From ZAX-1 sp046533095 (lineage in GTDB: Bacteria; Bacillota; Clostridia; Lachnospirales; Lachnospiraceae), in NCBI GenBank assembly GCA_046533095.1, contig JAJQRA010000024.1, forward strand, positions 62,001 through 126,000: a stretch of DNA of 64,000 bases, in the 5' to 3' direction. The notes beneath the pieces were generated by a model. The model searched no databases, was not told the DNA's origin, and worked only from the letters and a program-made list of their open reading frames with translations. Of the stretch, positions 52,600 through 61,922 are shown in pieces (position 1 is the first letter of the stretch; the number at the start of each line of letters is the position of its first letter). Position numbers and translations under genes: made by a program.

Positions 52600-53730
52600 A
52601 TGAGAGATGAACTTTATCAAGAATTAATAAAAATTAGGCACCATATTCATCGTCATCCGGAGGTTTCGGGAGAGGAATATGAAACGACTGCTTATTTGAC
52701 GGCAGTTTTGGAGAAGTGGGGACTTATCCCTGCTTCTCCTTCTCTTGAAACTGGATTGGTCGTAGAGATAGGAAAACGAAGCACAAGTGATGTAATTGCC
52801 CTTAGGGCTGACATAGATGCTCTGCCAATCGAAGAAAAGACAGGTCTTGCCTATGCATCGGCAACTCCCGGGACAATGCACGCTTGTGGGCATGATTTCC
52901 ACCAGACGGCTCTTTTAGGAGCTGCGTATGAACTAAAGCAGCAAGAAGAGGAGATTCCAGGTCTGGTCAGACTGATTTTCCAAGCCGGAGAAGAGTCCGT
53001 CTGGGGTTCAAGGCAGGTGATAAAAGCGGGTTATCTAGATGACGTTCGCGTCATTGTGGGATTTCACAATCATCCGGCGTATCCGGTGGGGACCATTGCC
53101 TTAAAGGAAGGACCCATTATGGCAGGGGTAGACCAGTTTTTTGTTACGGTGGAGGGAAAAGGCAGCCATGCTGCCGAGCCGCATTTGGGGATTGACGTGC
53201 CTACAGCAATTGCCACTGTGGTCAGCCAGCTGCAGACGATTGTGTCCCGCAGCATCGACCCGAGGGAAACATCAGTTCTTTCTGTAACGCATATCGAAAC
53301 GGGAAGTACTTGGAATGCTTTGCCGGATATGGGATTTTTTGAAGGAACTACAAGGACATTTTCAGAAAAGACAAGGGCTATGATGAAAGAACGCTTCTTT
53401 GCCATTATCAGGGGAGCAGAGCTTTCTTATGGCGTGAAAATCCATATCGACTGGAAAAATGGACCAAATGTCACCTATAACGATCCGGCTTTTACGAAAA
53501 AAGTCGTGGATGTATGCAAGCAGTTTGCTACACTCGTAGAGGCAGTTCCTTCGAATGGTGGAGAAGACTTTGCTACCTATTTGGAAAAGGCGCCCGGGGT
53601 CTTTGCTTTTATCGGCGTAAATGGAGAGGAGCAAGCGCCCGGATGGCATCATAGCAATTTCGTGGTGAAAGAAGAGGCATTAAAAACTGCGGTGGAGTAT
53701 TATGTACAAACAGCATTGGCTTTGCGATAA
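52600..53730 (+). CDS. M20-family N-acyl-amino-acid amidohydrolase
   Basis: A 376-residue metallo-amidohydrolase. Metal ligands are in 'MHACGHDFHQTALL' and 'FQAGEESVWGSRQV', with 'VGFHNHPAYPVG' and the dimerisation-domain segment 'GKGSHAAEPHLGIDVPTAIA'. 'PSNGGEDFATYLEKAPGVF' and 'HHSNF' close the site. Such enzymes remove acetyl or other acyl groups from amino acids; deacetylation of an N-acetyl-cysteine derivative is known for homologues in cysteine operons of Bacillus. ATG 52600 lies 40 bases after the binding-protein gene. Confidence 0.9.
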   Translation: MRDELYQELIKIRHHIHRHPEVSGEEYETTAYLTAVLEKWGLIPASPSLETGLVVEIGKRSTSDVIALRADIDALPIEEKTGLAYASATPGTMHACGHDFHQTALLGAAYELKQQEEEIPGLVRLIFQAGEESVWGSRQVIKAGYLDDVRVIVGFHNHPAYPVGTIALKEGPIMAGVDQFFVTVEGKGSHAAEPHLGIDVPTAIATVVSQLQTIVSRSIDPRETSVLSVTHIETGSTWNALPDMGFFEGTTRTFSEKTRAMMKERFFAIIRGAELSYGVKIHIDWKNGPNVTYNDPAFTKKVVDVCKQFATLVEAVPSNGGEDFATYLEKAPGVFAFIGVNGEEQAPGWHHSNFVVKEEALKTAVEYYVQTALALR

Positions 53731-53807
53731 GCAATTTTTGGGATGTGCACCTTGTGTTATGGTGCGTACGAAATCATTACAAGCAGATATTTATAAGGAG
53801 GAAGAAA

Positions 53808-54950
53808 ATGGATTTTGAAACATTGGTAGTACAGGGGATTCCACCAAAAGACAACGAACTGCAGGCAGTGGTGCCTCCGCTTTATCTGACAACGACATTT
53901 GCTCAAAAGGGTGTAGGGGAATTTGGAACCTATCAATATACCAGAGGCGCGAATCCGACAAGGGCGGCCTTAGAGAGCCTTGTAGCTAAGCTTGAGGGGG
54001 CAAAGTATGCTTTGGCCTATTCGACGGGGATGTCTGCCACGGCAGCTTTTCTTTCCTTGTTTAAACCGGGGGAAAAGGTGCTGTTAAACAGTAATGTTTA
54101 CGGTGGTACCTATGCTTATGTGAAGGAGGTTTTGCCAAAATACAACATAGCCTACGAACTGGTGGACGATTTAAATTTGTTGACGGCGAATGATTTGAAA
54201 GACGAGGTAAAAGGTATTTTCATTGAAACACCTTCAAACCCCATGCTTCGGGTGACAGATATTAAAAAAATCAGTGCACTGGCCCATGAAAAAGGGATTG
54301 TAGTGGGGATCGATAATACCTTTTTGACCCCTTATTATCAAAATATCCTAGAACTGGGAGCTGATGTAGGCATTTATTCCGCCACCAAATATTTTGCCGG
54401 TCATGCAGACGTGACGGCAGGGCTTTTGACTACAAGCAGAGAGGATTTGGCAGAAGAATTCCGCTTTTTGCAGATTAACCAAGGGGCGGTGCTTGCACCG
54501 TTTGACTGCTATTCGGTGATTCGTGGCATAAAGACGCTTAGTGTGCGCTTTGATAAGCAAGTGGAAAATACCAAGGAAATCCTTCGCTTTTTGCAGAGCC
54601 ATGCCGGGGTTTCAAGCATCTATTATGCAGGGTCTTATTCTGCACAGGAGCAGGAGATTCAGACGGCTCAGGCGAAAGAAATTGGAGCAGTGCTTTCTTT
54701 TGATTTAAAGGAAGGATATGACTTGAATAAATTCTTAAAGGCCTTACATATCTTTGAATTGGCGCCTAGTTTAGGTGGCGTGGAGAGCTTGATTGAGCAT
54801 GTTGCAAGTATGTCTCACCAGTCCTTTTCCAAAGAAGAGCGGGCTGCCCTTGGAATCACCGACACCCTTGTACGGCTGGCCATTGGAATCGAGAGTACAA
54901 AGGATCTAGTGGAGGATTTGCGGCAAGCACTAGAGGCTGCAAGACAATGA
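53808..54950 (+). CDS. Cys/Met-metabolism PLP enzyme (cystathionine gamma-synthase/lyase type)
   Basis: ATG 53808 follows AAGGAGGAAG and is the correct start. The 380-residue fold-type I enzyme has 'YQYTRGANPTRAALESLVAK', 'YSTGMSATAAFLSLFKPGEK', 'FIETPSNPMLRVTDI', 'VGIDNTFLTPYYQNILELGA' and the Schiff-base lysine in 'YSATKYFAGHADVTAGLL'. 'LGGVESLIEHVASMSH' ends it. The family covers cystathionine gamma-synthase, gamma-lyase and beta-lyase, and motifs alone do not separate these. Together with CysK next door, cleavage or synthesis of cystathionine-like thioethers is likely. Its last codons start a tandem repeat. Confidence 0.9.
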   Translation: MDFETLVVQGIPPKDNELQAVVPPLYLTTTFAQKGVGEFGTYQYTRGANPTRAALESLVAKLEGAKYALAYSTGMSATAAFLSLFKPGEKVLLNSNVYGGTYAYVKEVLPKYNIAYELVDDLNLLTANDLKDEVKGIFIETPSNPMLRVTDIKKISALAHEKGIVVGIDNTFLTPYYQNILELGADVGIYSATKYFAGHADVTAGLLTTSREDLAEEFRFLQINQGAVLAPFDCYSVIRGIKTLSVRFDKQVENTKEILRFLQSHAGVSSIYYAGSYSAQEQEIQTAQAKEIGAVLSFDLKEGYDLNKFLKALHIFELAPSLGGVESLIEHVASMSHQSFSKEERAALGITDTLVRLAIGIESTKDLVEDLRQALEAARQ

Positions 54951-55029
54951 GGATGCTGTGTATGCTGCAAAGATGAGGATGCCATGCATGCTGCAAAGAT
55001 GAGGATGCCATGCATGCTGCAGCAATGAG
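54936..55029 (+). repeat. Tandem repeats starting in the last codons of the cystathionine enzyme gene
   Basis: Units start at 54936 (28 bases, contains the TGA stop), 54964 and 54990 (26 bases each, identical), with a partial one at 55016. Each carries GCTGCAA...GATGAGGATGC. Copies 2 and 3 are exact. Confidence 0.9.
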
Positions 55030-55084
55030 GGAAGTGAAATAAAATCATTGTTTTTAGTTTAAAATAATAAGGAGAATTCAAATA

Positions 55085-56020
55085 ATGGCAAAATACGAAA
55101 CTTCAATCTTAGATTTAATTGGCAGGACACCCCTGCTTAAATTGGCAAAGAAACCGGGGGAAAGAAGGGCAGATGTCTATCTAAAACTGGAATTTTTCAA
55201 TGCGGGGGGCAGCGTAAAGGACCGCATTGCGTTGCATATGATCAACGAGGCTGAAAAAAGAGGCGTTTTAAAACCCGGCGGTACGATTGTGGAAGCTACC
55301 AGTGGCAATACCGGTGTGGGGCTTGCTTTGGTGGCAGCGGCAAAAGGGTATCGCTTTATTGCCATCATGCCGGATTCAGTAAGCAGTGAGCGCAAATATT
55401 TGGTGGAAGCTTATGGAGGCACCGTAATTCAAACGCCTGCCGCCGGTGGCATCAAGGCAAATTTGGCAAAATTGGATGAGCTGTTGGCGGAAAATAAGGA
55501 TTATGTATCTTTGCTTCAATTTGAAAATACAGACAATCCAGCGGCTCATGTGGCTACTACAGGACCTGAAATTGTAGATGCTTTAGAGTGTGTGCCGGAT
55601 GTCTTCGTGGCCGGTGTGGGCACTGGTGGAACCATAACCGGTGTGGGGCAATATTTGCGAAGCCTGGATCCTGCTGTCCATATTGTTGCGGTAGAGCCGG
55701 AAAAATCTCCGGTTCTTAGTGGTGGAGAACCATCTCCCCATAAGATCCAGGGAATCGGAGCGGGGTTTGTGCCGCCGGTGCTAAATACCAAGATTTATGA
55801 TGAAATTATAAAGGTAGCGGATGAGGATGCGATCAAAACCACCAGAAAGCTTGCAGGAAGCGAAGGGCTGCTTTTGGGGATTTCTGCCGGGGCAGCTGTC
55901 TATGCGGCCTTGCAGGTGGCAAAAAAATATGATGAAGACAAGCGTATTGTGGCCATTGCACCGGATAACGGAGAACGCTACCTGTCTACCGGAATTTACG
56001 CTGCAGACGGAAAGGAATAG
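55085..56020 (+). CDS. cysK: Cysteine synthase A (O-acetylserine sulfhydrylase)
   Basis: A 311-residue fold-type II PLP enzyme. It has 'ILDLIGRTPLLKL', the cofactor lysine in 'GGSVKDRIALHMI', the substrate loop 'VEATSGNTGVGLALVAAAKG', the phosphate-binding 'GVGTGGTITGVGQYL' and 'GISAGAAVYAALQVAKK'. This is a textbook CysK pattern. It makes cysteine from O-acetylserine and sulfide, or could act in reverse on S-substituted cysteine. The start ATG 55085 follows AAGGAGA. The permease begins 4 bases after its stop. Confidence 0.94.
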   Translation: MAKYETSILDLIGRTPLLKLAKKPGERRADVYLKLEFFNAGGSVKDRIALHMINEAEKRGVLKPGGTIVEATSGNTGVGLALVAAAKGYRFIAIMPDSVSSERKYLVEAYGGTVIQTPAAGGIKANLAKLDELLAENKDYVSLLQFENTDNPAAHVATTGPEIVDALECVPDVFVAGVGTGGTITGVGQYLRSLDPAVHIVAVEPEKSPVLSGGEPSPHKIQGIGAGFVPPVLNTKIYDEIIKVADEDAIKTTRKLAGSEGLLLGISAGAAVYAALQVAKKYDEDKRIVAIAPDNGERYLSTGIYAADGKE

Positions 56021-56023
56021 GCT

Positions 56024-56791
56024 ATGGGGAAGATATTTGATCCTACCGTTGTATTTACTTCGATACCAAAGCTGTTGCGGTTTTTGCCGACCAGTCTGGC
56101 AATCACGATTATCTCAATGATTTTCGGCTTGATCTTGGGATTGCTGTTTGCCATAATCCGGCTGAAAAAAGTAGCATTGCTTCATGGTCTGGTGGCATTT
56201 TTCGTGTCCTTTATCCGTGGTACGCCTATGATTGTCCAACTTTATATGACCTATTACGTGATTCCCATGATTTTAAAGGCCATCAACCTCCAATTTGGAA
56301 CAGCGTACAGCATCAATGCGGTTCCGGATTTTCTCTTTGTCATTATTACATTTGCCTTAAATGAGGCGGCGTACAATTCTGAAATTATCCGTGCGGCATT
56401 GACCTCTGTTGCAAAGGGGCAGATTGAGGCGGCGGAGTCTTTGGGCATGAGCTATGGACAGGTGCTACGCCGGGTAACGCTTCCGCTGGCGTCCTTAGTG
56501 GCGATCCCGCCTTTAGGCAATGCTTTTATCGGGTTGCTTAAGGGGACGTCCCTCGCTTTTGTGGCAGGGGTCATTGAAATGACTGCCGCAGGCAAGATTA
56601 TTTCAGGAAGCAATTTCCGGTTTTTCGAGGTCTATCTGGCGTTGGCCATTATTTATTGGGCACTCACCATTTTAATTGAACGGTTGATAAACCTGATAGA
56701 AAAGAAAATGACGATTCCGGTACTGGTAGAGGAAAATAAGAGTGGAATGCGGGGCGGACTGTTTTCTTTTTGGGGAGGCGATCGGGCATGA
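56024..56791 (+). CDS. Amino-acid ABC permease
   Basis: A 255-residue His/Glu/Gln-type permease with five hydrophobic segments. 'LPTSLAITIISMIFGLILGL', 'FFVSFIRGTPMIVQLYMTYY' and the cytosolic loop 'AAESLGMSYGQVLRRVTLPL' are characteristic. It matches cystine permeases such as TcyB in general layout. It starts 4 bases after cysK. Confidence 0.92.
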   Translation: MGKIFDPTVVFTSIPKLLRFLPTSLAITIISMIFGLILGLLFAIIRLKKVALLHGLVAFFVSFIRGTPMIVQLYMTYYVIPMILKAINLQFGTAYSINAVPDFLFVIITFALNEAAYNSEIIRAALTSVAKGQIEAAESLGMSYGQVLRRVTLPLASLVAIPPLGNAFIGLLKGTSLAFVAGVIEMTAAGKIISGSNFRFFEVYLALAIIYWALTILIERLINLIEKKMTIPVLVEENKSGMRGGLFSFWGGDRA

Positions 56792-56852
56792 TTACGACTT
56801 CTAATGTTTTAAAGTTATCCTTAAAATTTTTACACCGGGGAGGTGGCAGGCT

Positions 56853-57611
56853 ATGATTAGAGTTTCTCATGTATCGAAGGCATTTCAAAGAAATGTGGTA
56901 TTAGACGATGTGTCCGTGGAAATAGAAAAAGGGGACGTCGTGGCCTTGATTGGATCCTCCGGCGCGGGAAAGTCTACACTCCTGCGCTCCATTAACTGTC
57001 TGGAAAAGGCGGAAAAAGGTGAGATTGACCTAGATGGACTGAAAGTGGATTTTGAAAAGATTACCAAGAAAGAACGGATTTTATTGCGTCAGCAGACGGC
57101 CATGGTCTTTCAGCAGTTTAATCTCTTTGCGCACCGGACAGCCCTTGAAAATGTAAAAGAAGGGTTGAAAGTGGTAAAGAAATTAAGCGATCAGGAAGCG
57201 ACCGAGATTGCCATTAAAAAACTGGAACAGGTAGGCCTTTCGGATCGTATGAATCATTATCCCAAGCACTTGTCGGGTGGACAGCAGCAAAGAGTGGGTA
57301 TTGCACGGGCATTATCGATGGAACCAAAGCTGCTGTTGCTGGATGAACCGACGTCTGCCCTAGATCCCGAGCTGGTAGGGGAGGTTTTACAGACAATAAC
57401 AACGACTGCCGCTGCCGGACAGACGATGCTTTTGGTTTCACATGAAATGAGTTTCGTTTATCATGTGGCAACCAAAGTCCTTTTTTTAGACGGTGGAAAA
57501 ATTATTGAACAGGGCACCCCCGGGCAGATTTTTAAGGATCCTAAGTGTGAACGGACCAAGGAATTTATCAGTTCCTATTTCCGTGCGCGGGGACCGGAAT
57601 TTATGATATAG
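56853..57611 (+). CDS. Amino-acid ABC transporter ATPase
   Basis: A 252-residue ATPase: Walker A 'GSSGAGKSTLLRSINCLEKA', Q-loop 'VFQQFNLFAHRTALENV', signature 'LSGGQQQRVGIARAL', Walker B 'LLLLDEPTSALDPEL' and the H-loop 'LLVSHEMSFVYHVATKV'. It is the polar amino-acid type (GlnQ/TcyC-like). ATG 56853 follows GGGGAGG. It closes the operon; the terminator lies at 57828. Confidence 0.93.
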   Translation: MIRVSHVSKAFQRNVVLDDVSVEIEKGDVVALIGSSGAGKSTLLRSINCLEKAEKGEIDLDGLKVDFEKITKKERILLRQQTAMVFQQFNLFAHRTALENVKEGLKVVKKLSDQEATEIAIKKLEQVGLSDRMNHYPKHLSGGQQQRVGIARALSMEPKLLLLDEPTSALDPELVGEVLQTITTTAAAGQTMLLVSHEMSFVYHVATKVLFLDGGKIIEQGTPGQIFKDPKCERTKEFISSYFRARGPEFMI

Positions 57612-58158
57612 AAAATGGAAGAAGAAACCAACTTGACGCGGGTGGCTTTGATGTGGAAAAATGCATGGGATGCCCATTCAAATAGGGTTGCTGTAAAGAA
57701 GGCGGCAAATCGAAAACATATTCGACAACCGTACAAAGCCATATTCATAAATTGAAATTCAAGAAAGTGAATATTAAAATTCATGGATTAAAAATATAGG
57801 TATAGAGCCTTTTGAGCTATAAAAATGGATTTCAAAATCACGAAAAAATGATTTTGAAATCTATTTTTTGAATAATCCAAGATATTATTTTGAAAAATGA
57901 AAGTCTTTCAGTGCCCTCCAAACAGCGAAGGGAATTTTTCTTGGAATGCAAAGTGGCGGTGCTAAATTTCAGAAAGCCCTTCCATTACGATCATGCAAAT
58001 CATCGACCGTGAATTGTAACGATATCTTTTTTTGCAGAGAAAAAATTTCACAAGAATTGTTTGCTATGAGTTGCCGATTGTGATAGACTAATTTCAATGA
58101 TAACGATTCGTCCCTATAAAACGAACAAAAGTTCTGGTAGGTTGGGGGTAATGACAAG
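57612..58158. other. 547-base intergenic region
   Basis: It contains the terminator at 57828-57869. A short open frame of 46 codons from ATG 57615 lacks a ribosome binding site and was not accepted. The right-hand half (57880-58130) is A+T-rich and probably holds the promoter of the CdaR-type gene, but I see no box pair I trust. Confidence 0.5.
57828..57869 (+). terminator. Terminator of the sulfur amino-acid operon
   Basis: GATTTCAAAATCA (57828-57840) pairs perfectly with TGATTTTGAAATC (57849-57861), followed by TATTTTTTG. Confidence 0.85.
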
Positions 58159-59253
58159 GTGAAGTTCGGACTTAGTGAAGAATTGGCAAAGAAGATTGCA
58201 GATAGTATTATGCAGATTGTTCCATATAATATTAATGTCATGAATAGTTATGGCATTATTATTGCAAGTGGCGATGAGAAGAGAATTGGGATGCTTCATC
58301 AAGGCGCGCTAAAGGCTATCAATAAAAATGGGCTTCTAGAAGTATATGAAGAAACGATGACGGACAAAATAGGCGTAAACCTTCCGTTTACACATGAAAA
58401 TGAAATTGTAGGGGTAATTGGGATTAGTGGGAAACCACAAGAGGTAAGGACACTTGTTTATGTCGTTAAAGTTCTTGCAGAAATGATGATCGATCAGCAG
58501 TATATCATAAATAAAGATATAAGAAGAAAGGTCAGTTTTGAAAATTTTCTAAGGGAATGGTGCGAGACGCCTCGGGAGGACTACGGCGACACGCTGAAGA
58601 AAAAGGCGATTGACTTTAATGTGAATTTAGAGGAAAAGAGGGTGTGCGTAGTTTTAGAGTCGGATAATCAGCAGACGCTTTTGATGGATGCGATTTCAGT
58701 ATATTTAAAAAATGGCGAATATATTTTAAAGCATAAAGGAAGCATAAGCTTGATTATGAATTCGGGGAATCCATTTATGGACAGGCTTGAAAAGGTAAGG
58801 GATCAATTTGAGGAAGTGCAAAATATAGGAGTTGGGGTTTCAACAAGCGATGTGTTCCGTTCTATGGCAACTGCCCAAAGGAGCCTGTTTTTTTCCAAAC
58901 GGATGGGCGATCTGGATGATAAGAAAAAGAACATTGTTTATTTTGACCGTTATCGTGTTCATGATATGGTGTTTTGCTATCAAAGGACCACGGCATTTGA
59001 AAACGCCCTTATCCCTTTAGGGAAAAATGATAAAAACAACGAGATGCTGAATACCTTTTTAGCATACTTTGATCTAGAGGGGGATATAGCGGAAATCACG
59101 GCTTATTTGCACATTCATAGAAATACACTGCTATACCGTATAGCAAAAATTGAAGAATTGACCAACCGAAGTTTTAAGAATATAAATGATCGGTTCTTTC
59201 TATATTCTGCATACATTATGCACAAGCTTCATGGAGGGACAGGAAATTTTTAA
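58159..59253 (+). CDS. CdaR/PucR-type transcriptional regulator
   Basis: A 364-residue protein from GTG 58159, with GGGGGTAATGACAAG before it. The N-terminal part 'LAKKIADSIMQIVPYNINVM' and 'IGVNLPFTHENEIVGVIGIS' is the putative sugar-diacid-recognition domain of CdaR. The middle is GGDEF-like but inactive ('GVGVSTSDVFRSMATAQRSL'). The C-terminus is the PucR-type helix-turn-helix 'EITAYLHIHRNTLLYRIAKI'. CdaR family members activate uptake or catabolism of sugar acids such as glucarate or glycerate. It precedes the SDR/ligase/hydrolase set and likely activates it. Confidence 0.88.
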   Translation: MKFGLSEELAKKIADSIMQIVPYNINVMNSYGIIIASGDEKRIGMLHQGALKAINKNGLLEVYEETMTDKIGVNLPFTHENEIVGVIGISGKPQEVRTLVYVVKVLAEMMIDQQYIINKDIRRKVSFENFLREWCETPREDYGDTLKKKAIDFNVNLEEKRVCVVLESDNQQTLLMDAISVYLKNGEYILKHKGSISLIMNSGNPFMDRLEKVRDQFEEVQNIGVGVSTSDVFRSMATAQRSLFFSKRMGDLDDKKKNIVYFDRYRVHDMVFCYQRTTAFENALIPLGKNDKNNEMLNTFLAYFDLEGDIAEITAYLHIHRNTLLYRIAKIEELTNRSFKNINDRFFLYSAYIMHKLHGGTGNF

Positions 59254-59307
59254 ACTAAAAATGCCCTAAAATAATTAGAAAAAATAGAATGATTTGTTTA
59301 TTTGCAC

Positions 59308-59345
59308 AAAAAAGTCTGTATTATTGAATAATGCAGACTTTTTTA
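59308..59345 (+). terminator. Terminator of the CdaR-type gene
   Basis: AAAAAAGTCTG (59308-59318) pairs with CAGACTTTTTT (59334-59344), with a further ATTATT/ATAAT inner stem, and a T-run is built into the second arm. Confidence 0.88.
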
Positions 59346-59448
59346 TTTTATGTTAAGATAGGTTCACAAACAAAGAAACGGCTCGCAAAGGTATCGAAAT
59401 CTGAATGCACGAAATCGTAGGTATTAAATTAGGGAGGTATGTTATTCG

Positions 59449-60186
59449 ATGAGATTAGAGGACAAGGTTGCAATTGTGACAGGGGCAGGAAGAGGAATTG
59501 GATATGCAATTGCAGAAAAATTGGCACGGGAAGGCGCTGTGGTGGTGGTATCTGATATTTCGGAGGAAAATGCTAAAGATGCGGTAGATCGGATCACAAA
59601 GCAAGGATACCGTTGTGTTCCTTTTGTGGGAAACACGGCTGACTACGATGTAGTTGAACGTATGTTTAAAGATGTGATCAATCAATTTTCTAAGCTTGAC
59701 ATTATGGTGAACAATGCTGGAATCAATCGGGATGCCATGATACATAAGATGGATTTAAAGCAGTGGAACGATGTAATTCAAGTGGATTTGACGGGTGTAT
59801 TTTACTGCACGCAGCAGGCCGCTAAGATTATGAGGGAAGCAGAATATGGACGTATCGTAAACATAGCGTCAGCTGGTATCAATGGGAATTTTGGACAAGC
59901 AAATTATGCCGCCGCTAAATCAGGAGTGGTCGGACTAACGAAAACGGTTGCCAAAGAACTGGCAAAAAAAGGCGTGACGGCCAATGCGATTTGCCCGGGT
60001 TTTATTGAAACGGATATGACAACGAGCATTCCAGAAAAAGCATGGGATATCATGGTAAGCAAGATCCCCATGGGCTATGCGGGAAAACCGGTGGAAGTTG
60101 CAAATCTGGTAGCGTTTTTAGCTAGCGACGAAGCCGGATATATTACGGGTGAAGTCATAAACGTAGGTGGCGGGTTTAAACTCTAA
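59449..60186 (+). CDS. Short-chain dehydrogenase/reductase (FabG-like)
   Basis: A 245-residue SDR: cofactor motif 'VTGAGRGIGYAIAEKLAREG', 'NNAGINRDAM', 'GRIVNIASAGINGNFGQANY' and the catalytic Tyr-x3-Lys in 'YAAAKSGVVGL'. 'NAICPGFIETDM' and 'ITGEVINVGGGFKL' fit the 3-oxoacyl-ACP reductase (FabG) group. No other fatty-acid synthesis genes are near. A role in reducing or oxidising a catabolic acyl-CoA or hydroxy compound is as likely as fatty acid synthesis. ATG 59449 follows GGGAGGTATG. Confidence 0.87.
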   Translation: MRLEDKVAIVTGAGRGIGYAIAEKLAREGAVVVVSDISEENAKDAVDRITKQGYRCVPFVGNTADYDVVERMFKDVINQFSKLDIMVNNAGINRDAMIHKMDLKQWNDVIQVDLTGVFYCTQQAAKIMREAEYGRIVNIASAGINGNFGQANYAAAKSGVVGLTKTVAKELAKKGVTANAICPGFIETDMTTSIPEKAWDIMVSKIPMGYAGKPVEVANLVAFLASDEAGYITGEVINVGGGFKL

Positions 60187-60231
60187 TAGGTGAATGAATG
60201 GCATAAGGGGATTAAAAAAGGGGGCGATAGT

Positions 60232-61863
60232 ATGTTGTCTGGAGATCAGTTTTGGGGGGATAGATTTACATCTGAAATGGTGCAATGCAATTATAAAGGC
60301 AGGAAAGTGGATACTTATGCAGATGTACCCCAAAACATATACGCTGATCTTTATTTTACAGCATCCAAATATCCACAGAAAATTGCCATTGTAGGAGATG
60401 ACGATGCAAGTTACACCTACAGCCAATTCCTTGACATGGTGAAAAAATTTTCTCAATACCTGTACTATGAGAAGGAAATACGCAAAGGCGACATGGTGGC
60501 GCTTATCATGCGAAATACGATTGAATTCTGTGTTTCCGTATATGCGTTGGCAAAACTTGCCGCCATAGTTGCTCCGGTAAGCACGAAGTACAAACCGGCA
60601 GAATGGAAGAAACTGTTAGGCCATTTGCCCATAAAGCTTTTCATTGTGGGCGATCAATACGAAAAAGATGCTAAGATATTGGGCGGTAGCGAGAAAGGAA
60701 GATCCTTTGTAGCGGCAAAAACAAATGATGGATTTATTACCATGTTACAGGAGAAAGAGTATGAGGGGGATCCTTACGAAAATGCGGTGTGGGAAGATGC
60801 TTTTGTCCTCATGTATACTTCGGGCACAAGCGGACGAAGCAAGGGCGCAGTGCTATCGAACTTTAATTTGGTCAACGCCATCAAAGGATATGAAAATATA
60901 TTGAAAGTCACTGAAAACGATAAAACGATTATCGCCACGCCGATTTACCATATCACGGGGCTGGTGGCATTGATGATGCTTTTTGTCCACTGTGGCGGAA
61001 CAGTCTATCTACATGCCGCATTTAAACCGGAGCGCGTACTGCAATGTGTCATAGATCATAAGGTTACGCTGATTCATGCATCGCCAACGGTGTTTATCAT
61101 GCTGCTAGAAAAACAAAGGCAATTTCCAAACGTACCATCGCTTAGGCTGTTTGCCTGTGGGAGCGCGAATATGCCCCCAAAAGCAATTAGGGAACTTCAT
61201 GAATGGATGCCGGGAATGGAATTTCGAACCGTATATGGACTTACGGAAAGCAGCTCGGCAGGGACGGGATTTCCAATGGATGCAGCTCTTAGCAATAAAA
61301 TCGGATCATCAGGGCTTCCCCTGCCGGGTATTAAGCTTAAGCTGATCGGCGATGACGCTCAGGAAGTGCCAAAAGGGGAAATAGGGGAACTGTGTATGTT
61401 TTCTAGCGTCATTTTGGATCAATACTATAATTTAAAGACGAAAACACTAAGTGATGACGGCTGGTTTAGAACCGGAGATATCGCAAGATTTGATGAAGAT
61501 GGATACGTGTATATTGTGGACCGCAAAAAAGATATGATTAACCGCGGAGGAGAAAAAGTATGGTCCAGTGAAGTGGAAAACGAAATTTGCTATATCCCCA
61601 ATATCATAGAAGCGGCCGTGGTTGGTGTACCGGATGATAAATATGGAGAAGCCGTACTGGCGCTCATTCGCACGAAGGATAATATGCCGATAACGGGGAA
61701 GGAAGTGCGGCAGCGGCTAGGGGCGTATATGGCGAAATTTAAAATACCGAAGTACATTGCGTTTGTAGATGAAATTCCAAAAACAGCTGGAAATAAAGTG
61801 AACAAAGGAAAAATTCGAGAACAATATGCAGACAAAGAGATACTAAAAGAATTCGAAAAATAA
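60232..61863 (+). CDS. AMP-binding acyl-CoA ligase-like enzyme
   Basis: ATG 60232 behind AAGGGGG fits better than the GTG at 60190. The 543-residue adenylate-forming enzyme has the P-loop-like 'MYTSGTSGRSKGAVLSNFNL', 'TVYGLTESSSAGTGFP', 'DGWFRTGDIARFDEDGYVYI', 'NRGGEKVWSSEVENEICYIP' and a C-terminal catalytic-lysine region 'PKTAGNKVNKGKIREQ'. This is a typical acyl-CoA synthetase of medium-chain or aromatic acids. It would activate a carboxylate for reduction by the SDR or for degradation. It is a likely operon member. Confidence 0.88.
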   Translation: MLSGDQFWGDRFTSEMVQCNYKGRKVDTYADVPQNIYADLYFTASKYPQKIAIVGDDDASYTYSQFLDMVKKFSQYLYYEKEIRKGDMVALIMRNTIEFCVSVYALAKLAAIVAPVSTKYKPAEWKKLLGHLPIKLFIVGDQYEKDAKILGGSEKGRSFVAAKTNDGFITMLQEKEYEGDPYENAVWEDAFVLMYTSGTSGRSKGAVLSNFNLVNAIKGYENILKVTENDKTIIATPIYHITGLVALMMLFVHCGGTVYLHAAFKPERVLQCVIDHKVTLIHASPTVFIMLLEKQRQFPNVPSLRLFACGSANMPPKAIRELHEWMPGMEFRTVYGLTESSSAGTGFPMDAALSNKIGSSGLPLPGIKLKLIGDDAQEVPKGEIGELCMFSSVILDQYYNLKTKTLSDDGWFRTGDIARFDEDGYVYIVDRKKDMINRGGEKVWSSEVENEICYIPNIIEAAVVGVPDDKYGEAVLALIRTKDNMPITGKEVRQRLGAYMAKFKIPKYIAFVDEIPKTAGNKVNKGKIREQYADKEILKEFEK

Positions 61864-61922
61864 CCAGAAAGAAGCGATTGGATACCACAGTATTTTTAGA
61901 AAGCGAACAGGAGGTAGAGAAA

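Noticed and set aside
57615..57755. Open frame of 46 codons directly after the amino-acid ATPase gene
   Set aside because: There is no ribosome binding site, the length is small and no recognisable motif is present. It could be chance in the 3' untranslated region.
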